64,000 bases of DNA. Origin: Methanobrevibacter arboriphilus (lineage in GTDB: Archaea; Methanobacteriota; Methanobacteria; Methanobacteriales; Methanobacteriaceae). Position 1 is the first letter of the stretch; the number at the start of each line of letters is the position of its first letter. Positions 29,491-38,131 of this stretch are shown here, one piece after another. The notes under the pieces are model-generated. The model saw only the letters and a list, made by a program, of their open reading frames with translations, made no database searches and was not told the origin of the DNA. The position numbers and the translations under genes were made by a program. The stretch spans positions 1,963,292 to 2,027,291 of the forward strand of contig NZ_AP019779.1 of assembly GCF_019669925.1 (NCBI RefSeq). Direction: 5' to 3'.

Positions 29491-30480
29491 TTGTTAATTA
29501 TCATATACTTTTTATTTCTTTTTATGATATTATCTTTTTATGGTGTTAATGTGATTATAAATGATTTACTTTATTTAATTTCTAAATTTATTGATGATAA
29601 AATCCCTAAAAAATATTCAATTAGTTTTCAAGAGATTTTATTAGTAAGTGGTATATTTAATGTAGCTTCAGAGGTTTTAGCTATATTAATTATTTTTGTA
29701 GTATTTTTATTAATCTTATTCATATTTTTATCTTTTATTTTTAATTTTGACTTATTAATATCAATAGTGCTTGCAATAGCTATTCCTCCTGGATTTTTAG
29801 CATGTATTATAATATATAAATCTGAAAAAAGAAGTGAAGATGTTGAAAAATCGATTCCTGACTTTTTAAGACAATTAGCTTCAATGTTGAGAGTAGGCTT
29901 AAGTTTTGAAAATGCAATGGAAGAATTATCTAAATATGGGTCTGGTCCATTATATGATGAGATAAAACGTTCAGTAATTGAGATAAAAATGGGTAGGGAT
30001 TTTAATGAAAGTATGGTGGCAATATCAAGTAGATTAAAGTCTAAAAATCTTGAAAGAACTTTTAAGTTGATAATTGAAGCTAAAAAAACTGGTGGAAATT
30101 TAGCTGATATAATTGAAAATGTATCAGATGATTTAAGAGAATTAAATGCTTTAAAAAGAGACAGAAAGTCCAGTGTAATGATGGCAGTTATTTTTTTAGT
30201 GATTTCTGCTGTTATCGCTGCTCCATTTGCATTGGGTATGATTGGAATTTATTCTTCTTTCATGACAAGTCTTGGTAAAGGTAGTGAACTAATTGAAACT
30301 TCAAAAATAGCTGCAGGATCTTATATTATTATTCATTCTATTTTAGCTGGTTTAATTATTAGTTTAGTAATGTCGGGTAATGTTAAAAAAGGGATAAAAT
30401 TTTCAATTCCTTTATTAATTATAGCTTATAGTTTATTTTACATAATAAGCAATTTTGGATCTTATTTTTTAGCGTTTTAA
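29491..30480 (+). CDS. Type II secretion/pilus assembly membrane protein (FlaJ/TadC-like)
   Basis: A 329-residue T2SSF-domain membrane protein. Two N-terminal helices surround about residues 1-110, then a cytoplasmic T2SSF domain with SIPDFLRQLASMLRVGLSFENA and KKTGGNLADIIENVSDDL, then three C-terminal helices. It is the platform protein of an archaeal type IV pilus or secretion machine. The next gene encodes a class III signal-peptide pilin, which fits. No assembly ATPase or prepilin peptidase is in the window. Start is uncertain (TTG 29491 or ATG 29524); no SD is visible. Confidence 0.87.
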   Translation: MLIIIYFLFLFMILSFYGVNVIINDLLYLISKFIDDKIPKKYSISFQEILLVSGIFNVASEVLAILIIFVVFLLILFIFLSFIFNFDLLISIVLAIAIPPGFLACIIIYKSEKRSEDVEKSIPDFLRQLASMLRVGLSFENAMEELSKYGSGPLYDEIKRSVIEIKMGRDFNESMVAISSRLKSKNLERTFKLIIEAKKTGGNLADIIENVSDDLRELNALKRDRKSSVMMAVIFLVISAVIAAPFALGMIGIYSSFMTSLGKGSELIETSKIAAGSYIIIHSILAGLIISLVMSGNVKKGIKFSIPLLIIAYSLFYIISNFGSYFLAF

Positions 30481-30534
30481 ATAATTATTTAGGGGATGAT
30501 TTTTGAAATAGTTTAATGGTTTTAGGTGGGATAT

Positions 30535-30780
30535 ATGGTTAATTTGAATTTTGTTAGTTTGAAGTCTAAACTTGTTAGTTTGAAGCTTGATATATTAATA
30601 TCTGATGAAAGTGGACAGTCAAGTGCTGAATTGATTCTTTTAATTGGTGGTATGATTGTGATTGTTTTAATCGCTATGTCCTTTTATAAAAGTTACATTT
30701 TAAGTATTGGGGATGAAATCAGTTCTAATGAACTTAATAATATCAATAAGTCTATTGAAAGTATTCATTCAAAGTTTTGA
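30535..30780 (+). CDS. Class III signal peptide (pilin-like) protein
   Basis: An 81-residue small protein with the class III prepilin signature: GQSSAELILLIGGM, where cleavage by an EppA-type peptidase is expected before Gln, followed by a hydrophobic helix. This is the usual QxSxExxxL pattern of methanogen pilins. The leader (about 31 residues, charged) is longer than typical for the family. The frame opens at GTG 30526, but AGGTGG (30524-30529) puts ATG 30535 at the right distance. It follows the FlaJ/TadC-like gene by 54 bases and likely forms its substrate. Confidence 0.82.
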   Translation: MVNLNFVSLKSKLVSLKLDILISDESGQSSAELILLIGGMIVIVLIAMSFYKSYILSIGDEISSNELNNINKSIESIHSKF

Positions 30781-31215
30781 TTGTCTAATTGATTTATATT
30801 TTATTTTAATTTTTTATATTCTATTTTATTTTAATGATTATAATTAAATTTAAATCTATTTTTAAAGTTCCAACAATTATTTAAATCTTTATTTAAAAAT
30901 ATATTAACAAATATAATATTATAAAGAATATATTGAGGAATATATTAAGGAATATAACAATATGAGTATTATATTAAAAATGTAATATGAATATAATATA
31001 TTATATAATAATTATGAATGTAATACTATATTGTGAGATGTATTAATTATGGAGGTATTAATAAATATATTATTATAATGATTATATTGATGAATTGATT
31101 TATTCTAATGATTTAATTTAGATATTTTATTAATTTAAGGTTAATGTGATTAATTTAAGGTTTGTAATTTAAAAATATTCATATGAATTATAAAATTCAA
31201 AATTGGGGTGTATAT
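30781..31215. other. AT-rich intergenic region with an orphan SD
   Basis: Simple TATAAT-rich repeats dominate. A good SD (GGAGGT, 31051-31056) is followed only by 13 codons before a stop, so I do not call a gene. The dehydrogenase promoter probably lies near 31120-31180. Confidence 0.45.
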
Positions 31216-32628
31216 ATGAAAATGCTAATTAATGGGGAATTTAAATCTAAAGAAGAACTTTTTGATGTTAAAAATCCATATAATGATGAAATTGTAGATA
31301 CAGTTCCTATTGGGGATAGGAGAGATGTTAAACTTGCTATTTCTGCTGCAAATAAAGCAAAAAAGGAATTAAATGATTTTTCCTCGAGAAAAGTATCTGA
31401 AGGATTGTATTCTGCTTATGAATCTTTAAAAAGTGAAAAAAAATCATTAGCTAAGTTAATAACAAAAGAAACAGGAAAACCAATCAAAGATTCTAGGGGT
31501 GAGATGGAAAGATCAGTTGAAACTTTAAAATTTGCTGCAGAAGAAGCTAAAAGAATTTATGGAGAAACTGTACCTTTAGATGCAGGAATTGGTGGAAAAG
31601 GACTTTTTGCTTTTACTCAAAAGATTCCTTTAGGTGTTGTTGCAGCTATTACTCCTTTTAATTATCCTGTAAATTTAGCTATTCATAAAATTGCCCCTGC
31701 GATTGCTGCAAAAAATACAACCATACTAAAACCATCACTTCAAGCTCCTCTTGCTGCCATGAAACTTGCTGAGATTATATCTCAAGAATTTCCAGATGGA
31801 GTTATTAATACTGTCACTGGCTTTGGTGGGGAAATTGGAGATGAGTTAACAGTAAACGATGATATAGATAAAATTTCTTTTACTGGTAGTGTAGCTACTG
31901 GACTCTTAATTTCAAATCGAGCTGGAATGAAAAAGATAACATTGGAACTTGGTGGAAATGATCCTTTAATTGTCCTTGAAGATGCTGATATTGGAAAATC
32001 TGTAAAAGCTGCTGTTTTAGGTTCTTATCTTTATTCTGGTCAAGTTTGCATGGCTGTTAAAAGAATTATTATTGATGAAGTTATAGCTGATGAATTCATT
32101 GACTTATTTGTTAAGGAAACTCAAAAACTTAAAATAGGAGATCCAATGGACCCTAAAACTGATATAGGTCCTTTAATTGATGAAGATGCGGCTAAAATGG
32201 TTGAACAGTCTGTTGTTAGATCTTATAAAAAAGGCGCTAGACTTTTAACTGGTGGAAATCGTGATGGTAACTTTTTCGAGCCAACTATCCTGGATAATAT
32301 AACTCCTGACATGGATATTGTTGTAAATGAGACTTTTGGTCCTGTTTCTCCTATAATTCGAGTTAATGGTGTTGAAGAAGCTATATCTGCAGCTAATAAT
32401 TCTGAATTTGGACTTCAAGCTGGTGTATTCACTGAAAGTCTTCATAATGCTTTAAAATGTGTAAATGAAATTGAATCAGGTTCTGTTTTTATCAATAAAC
32501 AATCTACTTTTAGAACAGATAACATGCCGTTCGGTGGATTTAAAATGAGTGGGATGGGAAAAGAAGGAGTTAAATATGCTGTTAATGATATGACTAGATC
32601 TAAATTAATTGCTATGAACTTAAGATAA
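31216..32628 (+). CDS. Aldehyde dehydrogenase, lactaldehyde dehydrogenase-like
   Basis: A 470-residue NAD(P)-dependent aldehyde dehydrogenase. The catalytic Cys278 is in [10 protein letters not shown] and the general base Glu244 in LELGGNDP; the nucleotide-binding GSVATG motif lies at about 220. It most resembles the methanogen lactaldehyde dehydrogenase (CofA, MJ1411) that makes lactate for coenzyme F420, but non-phosphorylating glyceraldehyde-3-phosphate dehydrogenases are close, so the substrate is inference. An ATG at 31183 is in frame, yet GGGGTG (31205-31210) is spaced for ATG 31216. A bidirectional hairpin terminator separates it from the convergent AIM24-like gene. Confidence 0.86.
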   Translation: MKMLINGEFKSKEELFDVKNPYNDEIVDTVPIGDRRDVKLAISAANKAKKELNDFSSRKVSEGLYSAYESLKSEKKSLAKLITKETGKPIKDSRGEMERSVETLKFAAEEAKRIYGETVPLDAGIGGKGLFAFTQKIPLGVVAAITPFNYPVNLAIHKIAPAIAAKNTTILKPSLQAPLAAMKLAEIISQEFPDGVINTVTGFGGEIGDELTVNDDIDKISFTGSVATGLLISNRAGMKKITLELGGNDPLIVLEDADIGKSVKAAVLGSYLYSGQVCMAVKRIIIDEVIADEFIDLFVKETQKLKIGDPMDPKTDIGPLIDEDAAKMVEQSVVRSYKKGARLLTGGNRDGNFFEPTILDNITPDMDIVVNETFGPVSPIIRVNGVEEAISAANNSEFGLQAGVFTESLHNALKCVNEIESGSVFINKQSTFRTDNMPFGGFKMSGMGKEGVKYAVNDMTRSKLIAMNLR

Positions 32629-32638
32629 AAATAAAGTT

Positions 32639-32670
32639 AAAAAATGGAAAAAATAGAATCTCCATTTTTT
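32639..32670. terminator. Bidirectional hairpin terminator
   Basis: AAAAAATGGA (32639-32648) and TCCATTTTTT (32661-32670) form a 10-bp stem with A- and T-runs at its two sides. It serves both the dehydrogenase gene and the convergent AIM24-like gene, whose stop codon lies inside the stem. Confidence 0.8.
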
Positions 32671-33349
32671 AATCATTACGTGGTATATAAGGTATAATAG
32701 CTTCAATAAAATTACTTAATGGCATTGTTTGAACCCAAACCTTTCCAGGCCCAGTTAAAGTACTTAAAAAAAGACCTTCTCCTCCAAACATGATATTTTT
32801 AGCACCTTTAACTCTTTGTATATCAAAATCAACAGATTCATCCATCGCAGCAAGGTGACCTTGATCTATAACTAATTTTTCACCTTCTTTTAAATCGTAT
32901 TCTATAACTTCTCCATCGATTTCTAAAAAGACTATTCCAAATCCTGAAAATTTTTGAAGTATGAATCCTTCTCCTCCAAACAGTCCAGTACCTAATTTTT
33001 TTCTAAAATGCATATTAATATCAACATCTTTTTCTGATGCTAGATAAGCACTTTTCTGAGCAATTATTGTTTTATTCCCATCTAACTCTATTGGAATTAT
33101 TTTGCCTGGAAAACTATTTGCAAAACCTATTTCTTGATCGTCTTCTTCGGCTGTAAAGAAGTTTAGAAAAATAGAATCTCCTGCTAATGCTCTACCAAGG
33201 CCTTTAAGGATTCCTCCCCCAGTACTACTTTCCATCTTAATTTTTGATGTCATTAGTGCCATGGATCCCCCTTCATTTTTCATAGTTTCTCCTTTTTCTA
33301 ATTTACAAATTACCATTGGGAAAGCTCCACCTTTAATCTCATACTCCAT
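32669..33349 (-). CDS. TIGR00266/AIM24 family protein
   Basis: A 226-residue AIM24-like protein with pseudo-symmetric beta structure. Typical pieces are GGAFPMVICKLEKGE near the N-terminus, GGEGFILQKFSGFG in the middle and GGEGLFLSTLTGPGKVWVQTMP at the end. The family is widespread and its function is unknown (mitochondrial AIM24 relatives affect membrane architecture). The frame extends to 33412, but ATG 33349 preceded by GTGAT matches the usual N-terminus MEYEIKGG. It is monocistronic. Confidence 0.87.
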   Translation of the reverse strand: MEYEIKGGAFPMVICKLEKGETMKNEGGSMALMTSKIKMESSTGGGILKGLGRALAGDSIFLNFFTAEEDDQEIGFANSFPGKIIPIELDGNKTIIAQKSAYLASEKDVDINMHFRKKLGTGLFGGEGFILQKFSGFGIVFLEIDGEVIEYDLKEGEKLVIDQGHLAAMDESVDFDIQRVKGAKNIMFGGEGLFLSTLTGPGKVWVQTMPLSNFIEAIIPYIPRND

Positions 33350-33743
33350 TTTATCACTGCCATATTTTTTCATTTTTTTAATGATTTTATTATATAATAA
33401 ACAAATTTTCATTGGTTAATATATAAGTTTTTATATAAGATTTTGTTTTTACTAATTCAAAAAGCAATATTTATAATACTAAAAAATCAATATATTTTTA
33501 AATTAATTAGATTAATAATATTTTTAAACTAATATATATTTTAATTAATAATAAGTGTATATTTATGTAATATTATAATTAATAATATATTAATTAATAA
33601 TACTAATAATAGTACTAATAATAATGTTAATAATAATATTGAATAATAATTTATTATTAATTAATTATCTCTTTAAATTTAAAAATAGTTTTATAAGTTT
33701 TAAACATTTTTGTTTTGCTTTAAAATGAGATATGGGTGTTCCT
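33350..33743. other. Divergent AT-rich promoter region
   Basis: About 390 bases between divergent genes. It has TAATA/AATAAT repeats (33580-33660), similar in flavour to the Asn-coding tracts, and no ORF or strong hairpin. Confidence 0.45.
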
Positions 33744-34721
33744 ATGGAAACTATGAATAGGAATCAAGTTATTCAAGAAATAAGTCAATTATTGAGTGGA
33801 GGAGGATTTGAAACTTCACAGGTCTATTATCAAAGTTGTTTTGATATGGCTGCTCGAAAAAAATTACTTTTAATCCTTTTAAAAGTACTAGTTAATATTG
33901 ATAGTGTTAATGAGGCACATGTTCAAGAAATAAGAAAAGTAGCTAGTACTTTCCTCGCATCTCCTCTTGTTGTGGGGATTAAATCTAAAACACATAAACT
34001 TGAGGAAGATGTTGTTTATGAAAGACATGGTCTTCCAGTTATTGGTATTGATACTCTTAAAAATATAATTTTATATGATGAATATCCTGAGTTTTTAGCT
34101 GATAGGGGAGGATATTATGTTAATATCAATGGAAACATTTTAAGAGAGTACCGTGAGGAATATTCTCTTTCACTAAAGGATTTAGCTGATCTTGCTCATG
34201 TTTCAAGGGAAACTATTTATAAATATGAGAATGATATGGTTAGAGCTAATCCTGAAACAGCTATGATTCTTGAAGATATTTTAAATATGAAGATTACTGT
34301 TGACATTGATTTATTTAATATTAAATCTGATAAGACAGATTTTAATAAGATAAACTCTGATAATTCAATAAATAATGAAAAAACAAAAGATTTAGCTAAT
34401 TTAGGTTTTGGAGTTCTTGAAACTAAAAGCACACCTTTTGATGCATTAGCTATTGAAAAAGGACTTAATGATTATTCAACAGAAGAAAATCCACTTATAG
34501 CTAGTTTAGATAGCAATCGCCCTGAAAAAACTCTTCATAAGATGGCTATTAGTTTAAAAGATTTATCTCTGATAACTGATTCTGACTCTTTTTTCATTGT
34601 TAACAATAAGAAAATTAAGGATTCTTTAGATGGTATTCCTGTTATTAAGTCATGGGAATTAAAAGAAGCAGAAGATTCTAAAGAATTTTTGAATTTAGTT
34701 AAAGAAAGAAGAGATAATTAG
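33744..34721 (+). CDS. Archaeal HTH-type transcriptional regulator
   Basis: A 325-residue protein of the conserved archaeal HTH regulator family. An N-terminal restriction-endonuclease-like or ligand domain (about 1-120, with KVASTFLASPLVVGIKSK) is followed by an XRE-type helix-turn-helix near residues 130-165 (LKDLADLAHVSRETIYKYEND), then a variable linker and C-terminal domain. Its target is unknown. The frame opens at ATG 33732, but GGTG at 33735-33738 is suitably placed for ATG 33744. An Asn/Asp/Lys-rich linker at about 195-215 matches the low-complexity habit seen elsewhere in the window. Confidence 0.84.
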   Translation: METMNRNQVIQEISQLLSGGGFETSQVYYQSCFDMAARKKLLLILLKVLVNIDSVNEAHVQEIRKVASTFLASPLVVGIKSKTHKLEEDVVYERHGLPVIGIDTLKNIILYDEYPEFLADRGGYYVNINGNILREYREEYSLSLKDLADLAHVSRETIYKYENDMVRANPETAMILEDILNMKITVDIDLFNIKSDKTDFNKINSDNSINNEKTKDLANLGFGVLETKSTPFDALAIEKGLNDYSTEENPLIASLDSNRPEKTLHKMAISLKDLSLITDSDSFFIVNNKKIKDSLDGIPVIKSWELKEAEDSKEFLNLVKERRDN

Positions 34722-34899
34722 TTTTAACTTTATAATTACTATTATTTTCATTATTAATTAAAATTAATTAAAATTAATTAAAATATTGATATTATAACAT
34801 ATTTTTCAGATTTATAATCGGAATAGTTATAGATGGTGCAGAACACCAATTTTGTCTTCTTATATAAAAATGTTAAATTAATATTAATTAAATATTAAA

Positions 34900-35034
34900 T
34901 TATCGATTTAAGAAGATTATGATACAAATTAGAAATTCAAGAAAATATTTATTTAATATATAGAAAATAAAAAATTTTCTAAATTTAAAAATGAATTTTA
35001 AATTATAAACAAATATCAATATCTTTGATTTCAT
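34900..35034 (-). CDS. Possible 44-residue small protein behind a sequestered SD
   Basis: ATG at 35034 (minus) is preceded by AGGAGGTGAT, the best SD of the window, four bases away. The 44 codons encode a hydrophobic, aromatic-rich peptide (segment FFIFYILNKYF) with one Cys. Composition is also what random AT-rich DNA would give, so only the SD and the leader structure support it. It could be a leader peptide, a small membrane protein, or chance. No similar protein is known to me. Confidence 0.3.
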   Translation of the reverse strand: MKSKILIFVYNLKFIFKFRKFFIFYILNKYFLEFLICIIIFLNR

Positions 35035-35036
35035 GA

Positions 35037-35139
35037 GTATCACCTCCTCAAAGCTTAGTGAGAAGGTTTCATTGATTTTACATTATTAATGATCCTTCTC
35101 CTTCTGATGTAGTCAATGTTTTTTTAAGTTGGTGATACT
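35037..35139 (-). promoter_or_regulatory. Leader structure that can hide an SD
   Basis: AGTATCACC (35037-35045, plus strand) and GGTGATACT (35131-35139) are perfect reverse complements, and on the minus strand the downstream copy contains the SD of the 35034 ORF. A second stem GAGAAGG/CCTTCTC (about 35059-35065 with 35094-35100) lies inside. A TATA-like TTTTATAATAT on the minus strand near 35163-35173 would start transcription close to the outer stem. The layout is that of a riboswitch or thermosensor controlling translation. Confidence 0.4.
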
Positions 35140-35247
35140 GCAAGATATTGTTATGTTCTCTATATTATAAAAGTATTACTATATTAATATTTAATATTAT
35201 CATAATAAAAATAGAAAAATATATAAATTATAAAAACTAATATGATA

Positions 35248-35309
35248 TTACATTATTAATGATCCGGAGGTTTTAATGAATATTTATCATTTATTCATAT
35301 AAAACCTCT
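35248..35309. repeat. Direct repeat plus hairpin element
   Basis: The 18-base TTACATTATTAATGATCC seen at 35077-35094 recurs at 35248-35265, here directly followed by GGAGGTTTT, which pairs with AAAACCTC about 30 bases later; an inner GAATA/TATTC pair extends the stem. Confidence 0.55.
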
Positions 35310-35573
35310 ATCCTGTTTTTCTAGCTAATTGTAAATATCTTTAAAACTATTTTTATTCTAATTTTAGTTATAATAGCTATTTTTTAGTTATTAGTGTTAT
35401 TATTGGTTTTTATTATTGGTTTTGATATTTTGTGATAGTTTTTAGTTTTAATGATTTGATATAAAAGTAAATAGTAATAAACTTAAAAGCAATATAATGT
35501 ATTTAAAAAGTAGAGTTTAATATTTTTAATAATTAAGAATTTGTTTATATATTATTTGCTTTACAATATTGTT

Positions 35574-36365
35574 TTAGATATTTTTTAAAAGTTTGAAATC
35601 AGTTTCAGCTTCGTTCTCACTAGCTACTCCAATTGTAACCATATCTGCATAATCTAATTTTTTTAAAAAATTAAAAGCCTCTTCTGGTTGCTGAATTCCA
35701 CAAGCTAATATTTTATTTATGATTATTTTTTTATCGATTTTTTTAATGAGATTAGCTAAATCTTCTCTTTCTTTTTCTAAAAAGACTTTAGTATCCATCA
35801 TATATCCTAGTTTATTTACAGGAATCATATAAAAATCAAATAAATCTAAGATAGGTGAATCAAGTAATTTTTCTGTTGTTTTATACGGATAAGCTGTTAT
35901 AAGTCCTGCAAACGCTCCTTGCTTTTTAATTTCTTTTAATATTTCTTCAATTAACTCAAAATCATAGCTATCGGTAATAAATTCATCAACAAGCATTATT
36001 GGAGTATTATATTTAGCTAAAAGCTTTATATCTTTTTTCCAATCAACATTTTTTGCTTTTTCATAATCTGGGTTAACATAATCGATAATTGTTTTTCCAA
36101 CAGTTCCAATAACAGCTATTTCATTGTCTTTTACTACTTTTTCATAGCTTTCTATTAAATTATCATTATTTACTAAATTTATAGCATTTACCCCATTTTC
36201 ATTAGCTTTTTTTATTATTTTAGCTATATTACCAGAGTTTATCTCTAAATCAAGGTGATATAATCGGGATCTATGTCCAAAATAGCTTTCTGCAGTAAAT
36301 GGGGCTGTTCCTAAGATTATTCTTGGAATCTCTTTGTCTTTAAATATTAGATTTTGATTGAAAAT
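35574..36365 (-). CDS. TIM-barrel protein of unknown function (aldo/keto reductase-like), probable ATT start
   Basis: A 263-residue soluble protein. The N-terminal IPRIILGTAPFTAESYFGHRSRLYHLDL and the alternating strand/helix pattern through ACGIQQPEEAFNFLKKLDYADMVTIGV at the end are those of a TIM barrel; the end motif is reminiscent of aldo/keto reductases, but the catalytic Tyr/Lys set cannot be placed with certainty. I do not know its function. SD GGTGA (minus, 36375-36371) is followed after five bases by ATT 36365. The only canonical in-frame candidate is GTG 36374, which is part of the SD itself. ATT is therefore the better start. Confidence 0.55.
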   Translation of the reverse strand: MFNQNLIFKDKEIPRIILGTAPFTAESYFGHRSRLYHLDLEINSGNIAKIIKKANENGVNAINLVNNDNLIESYEKVVKDNEIAVIGTVGKTIIDYVNPDYEKAKNVDWKKDIKLLAKYNTPIMLVDEFITDSYDFELIEEILKEIKKQGAFAGLITAYPYKTTEKLLDSPILDLFDFYMIPVNKLGYMMDTKVFLEKEREDLANLIKKIDKKIIINKILACGIQQPEEAFNFLKKLDYADMVTIGVASENEAETDFKLLKNI

Positions 36366-36370
36366 TATAA

Positions 36371-36378
36371 TCACCTTT
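36371..36378 (-). promoter_or_regulatory. SD placing an ATT start (TIM-barrel gene)
   Basis: On the minus strand AAAGGTGA is followed by five bases and ATT, the same geometry that other genes here have before ATG. Confidence 0.5.
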
Positions 36379-36545
36379 AATATTACTATATTTTTTAGCT
36401 ATATTTATTATTTAATCCTATTTTTATTATTTTTAAAATAATATAAAATTCTTTTTTAAACTTATAAAAATAGAAAATTTCTGTAAATTGAATATTAGAA
36501 AATTAGTTGTTAATTTGTTATGTTTATATTTTTTAAAAAAAATTA

Positions 36546-36590
36546 GAGTGAGATTCATTTTTGAAGGATGAATCTCAAAGCCTTACACTC
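36546..36590. ncRNA. Double stem element with ACACTCA motif
   Basis: GAGATTCAT (36550-36558) pairs with ATGAATCTC (36568-36576), and the flanks GAGTG (36546-36550) and CACTC (36586-36590) are complementary. Its 3' sequence AGCCTTACACTCA recurs exactly inside copy 2 of the 174-bp repeat (36725-36737). Confidence 0.35.
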
Positions 36591-36687
36591 ATGTTTATTT
36601 TTATAATTTATATATTTTTCTATTTTTATTACTAATCTTTATTATAGTAATATTTATATATTTTTTATTACATATTTATATTATGGT

Positions 36688-36860
36688 ATTACTAAGCTCC
36701 TAAGCTGTTGAATTTTTTTAGAGAAGCCTTACACTCAATGGCTTCTCTTTGTATAAACATAAATGGAGGGGGTAATTATCGAAAATCGAAGATTTTCGTA
36801 ATTAAGAAAATCCTTTAGGATTTTCTTTAGTATGTCAGATAATTTGAAAGCATTTTTATT
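36688..36860. repeat. 174-bp structured repeat, copy 2
   Basis: This is the partner of 29167-29340. Its 5' hairpin is better than in copy 1: AGAGAAGCC pairs with GGCTTCTCT over nine bases. The two 3' hairpins are identical to copy 1. The last bases (ATAATTTGAAAG) also pair with 36951-36962 downstream, which copy 1 lacks. Confidence 0.85.
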
Positions 36861-37010
36861 TGATGTTTTTATTATATTGATTATTTGCATTGCTAACCTC
36901 CTGATTAAATTATGTAGCTAAAGGAGGTTCATGGAACTTAGTATGCCATTCTTTCAAATTATTTTTATATTTTCATTATATTACTTTTATTATGTTTATA
37001 TTATTTTTCT

Positions 37011-37349
37011 TTATTCTTTTTCTAATACAACTGCAGTTCCATAAGCTAATATTTCCTGCATATTTGTAGCTACTGCATCTGAATCATAACGAACAGCTAT
37101 TAACCCATTAGCTCCCATACTTTTAGCATGTTCTATTAATTTATTCAGTGCTTTATCTCTTGATTCTTCCATCATTTGTTGATATTCTTTTATTTCTCCA
37201 CCTAAAATAGATCTAAGCTCTCCCCCAAGCTGTCCACCTAATCCTCTACTTCTTACTGTTAATCCATATGCAAAACCTTTTGTTTCAGTAATTTTATATC
37301 CTGGAACATCATTTGCACTTGAGATAACAAATTCTTCAACTAATACCAT
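37011..37349 (-). CDS. UPF0145 (YbjQ) family protein
   Basis: A 112-residue YbjQ/UPF0145 protein, a small pentameric fold described as a heavy-metal-binding domain; function is unproven. Conserved segments are VPGYKITETKGFAYGLTVRSRGLGG, LIEHAKSMGANGLIAVRYDS and the closing AYGTAVVLEKE. ATG 37349 is preceded by GTGATGAT, a plausible SD. It is monocistronic. Confidence 0.92.
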   Translation of the reverse strand: MVLVEEFVISSANDVPGYKITETKGFAYGLTVRSRGLGGQLGGELRSILGGEIKEYQQMMEESRDKALNKLIEHAKSMGANGLIAVRYDSDAVATNMQEILAYGTAVVLEKE

Positions 37350-38131
37350 CTTATCATCACTTTTTTAATTTAATTTATATTTTTTTATACATATCTTTCT
37401 TTATTTTATTTAAGGAGACTTATAATTTTTTTCTCCTTTTATTTTTTTCTATTTTTTAGATTTATATTTTTTATATTTTTATAATTAATTTAATTACAAT
37501 AATGGGTTATATCAGTTTATTGATTAATCTAAGATTTTTTCAATCCTGTGTTCTGGTATTAACCAGAAAAGAGCTACTATAACATATAATAATATTAATG
37601 ATAACGTTAATACTATCACTAATACTATTGATAATATTAATAATGCTAACAATATTAATACTATTAATATTACTAATACTTATAATACTATTAATAATAC
37701 TAATAATTTTGCAATTTTAATAATACTAAAATTTTGATAGTTTTGTAATTAGATTTTTATAATACTTTGAACATAGTAAGAATATTAGATAAAATTAATA
37801 TTTTATATCTATTATAAATGTTATATTTATTATGAATTTTTATATTCTTATATTATTATAATTTAAATTATTATAAATTAAAATATTAATATTTAAGATA
37901 TTAAACTTAAAATATTAAATTTAAAACATCAACTTAAAGTATTAAACTTAAAATTTTATATTTGTAATATTAAGTTTAGTATATAAGTTTATAATACTAT
38001 TAAGTTTATAATATAAGCTTAGAATATTAAATTTAGAATATTAATAATATATTAATTAATTGATTATATATAATAATAGTTTATTGTTATTACATCCAAT
38101 TTTTAGCTAAAATATTATATAGGTGAATTTA
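37350..38131. repeat. Intergenic region with (A/T)AAT-type repeats and a palindrome
   Basis: Positions 37585-37710 read, in one frame, like the Asn/Thr/Ile-rich tracts found inside genes (AAT AAT ATT AAT type) but without an ORF around them. A 7-4-7 palindrome is at 37551-37568. The rest consists of ATATTAAA-type repeats up to the serA SD. Confidence 0.55.
37551..37568. promoter_or_regulatory. 18-bp palindrome TTCTGGT/ACCAGAA
   Basis: Arms TTCTGGT and ACCAGAA are exact reverse complements around ATTA. It lies about 200 bases upstream of the UPF0145 gene and 560 bases before serA; it may be an operator or a short hairpin. Confidence 0.35.

Larger units (their letters stand above)
34722..35573. 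other. 850-bp region with structured repeats
   Basis: It contains a leader-like structure at 35034-35139 with a possible 44-codon minus-strand ORF, a 17-18-base direct repeat (TTACATTATTAATGATCC at about 35078-35094 and 35248-35265), and a hairpin with arms GAGGTTTT/AAAACCTC at about 35266-35309. No known gene is recognised. Confidence 0.55.
36375..37010. other. 636-bp hairpin-rich intergenic region
   Basis: It contains the GAGATTCAT hairpin (36546-36590), copy 2 of the 174-bp repeat (36688-36860), an AACCTCCT/AGGAGGTT stem (36895-36929), and outer arms ATAATTTGAAAG/CTTTCAAATTAT (36839-36962). Together these could fold most of 36.54-36.97 kb. No protein gene is evident. Confidence 0.55.

Noticed and set aside
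31051-31095. Strong SD GGAGGT suggesting a small gene
   Set aside because: The only ORFs after it have at most 13 codons.
36932-37045. A 37-codon ORF behind AGGAGGTT (plus strand)
   Set aside because: The ORF overlaps the antisense 3' end of the UPF0145 gene and its SD is part of the AACCTCCT/AGGAGGTT stem; composition is random AT-rich. Kept only as part of the structured region.
37585-37710. CRISPR-like regular spacing in AT repeats
   Set aside because: The repeats are trinucleotide-like and without conserved repeat-spacer units; no cas genes occur in the window.
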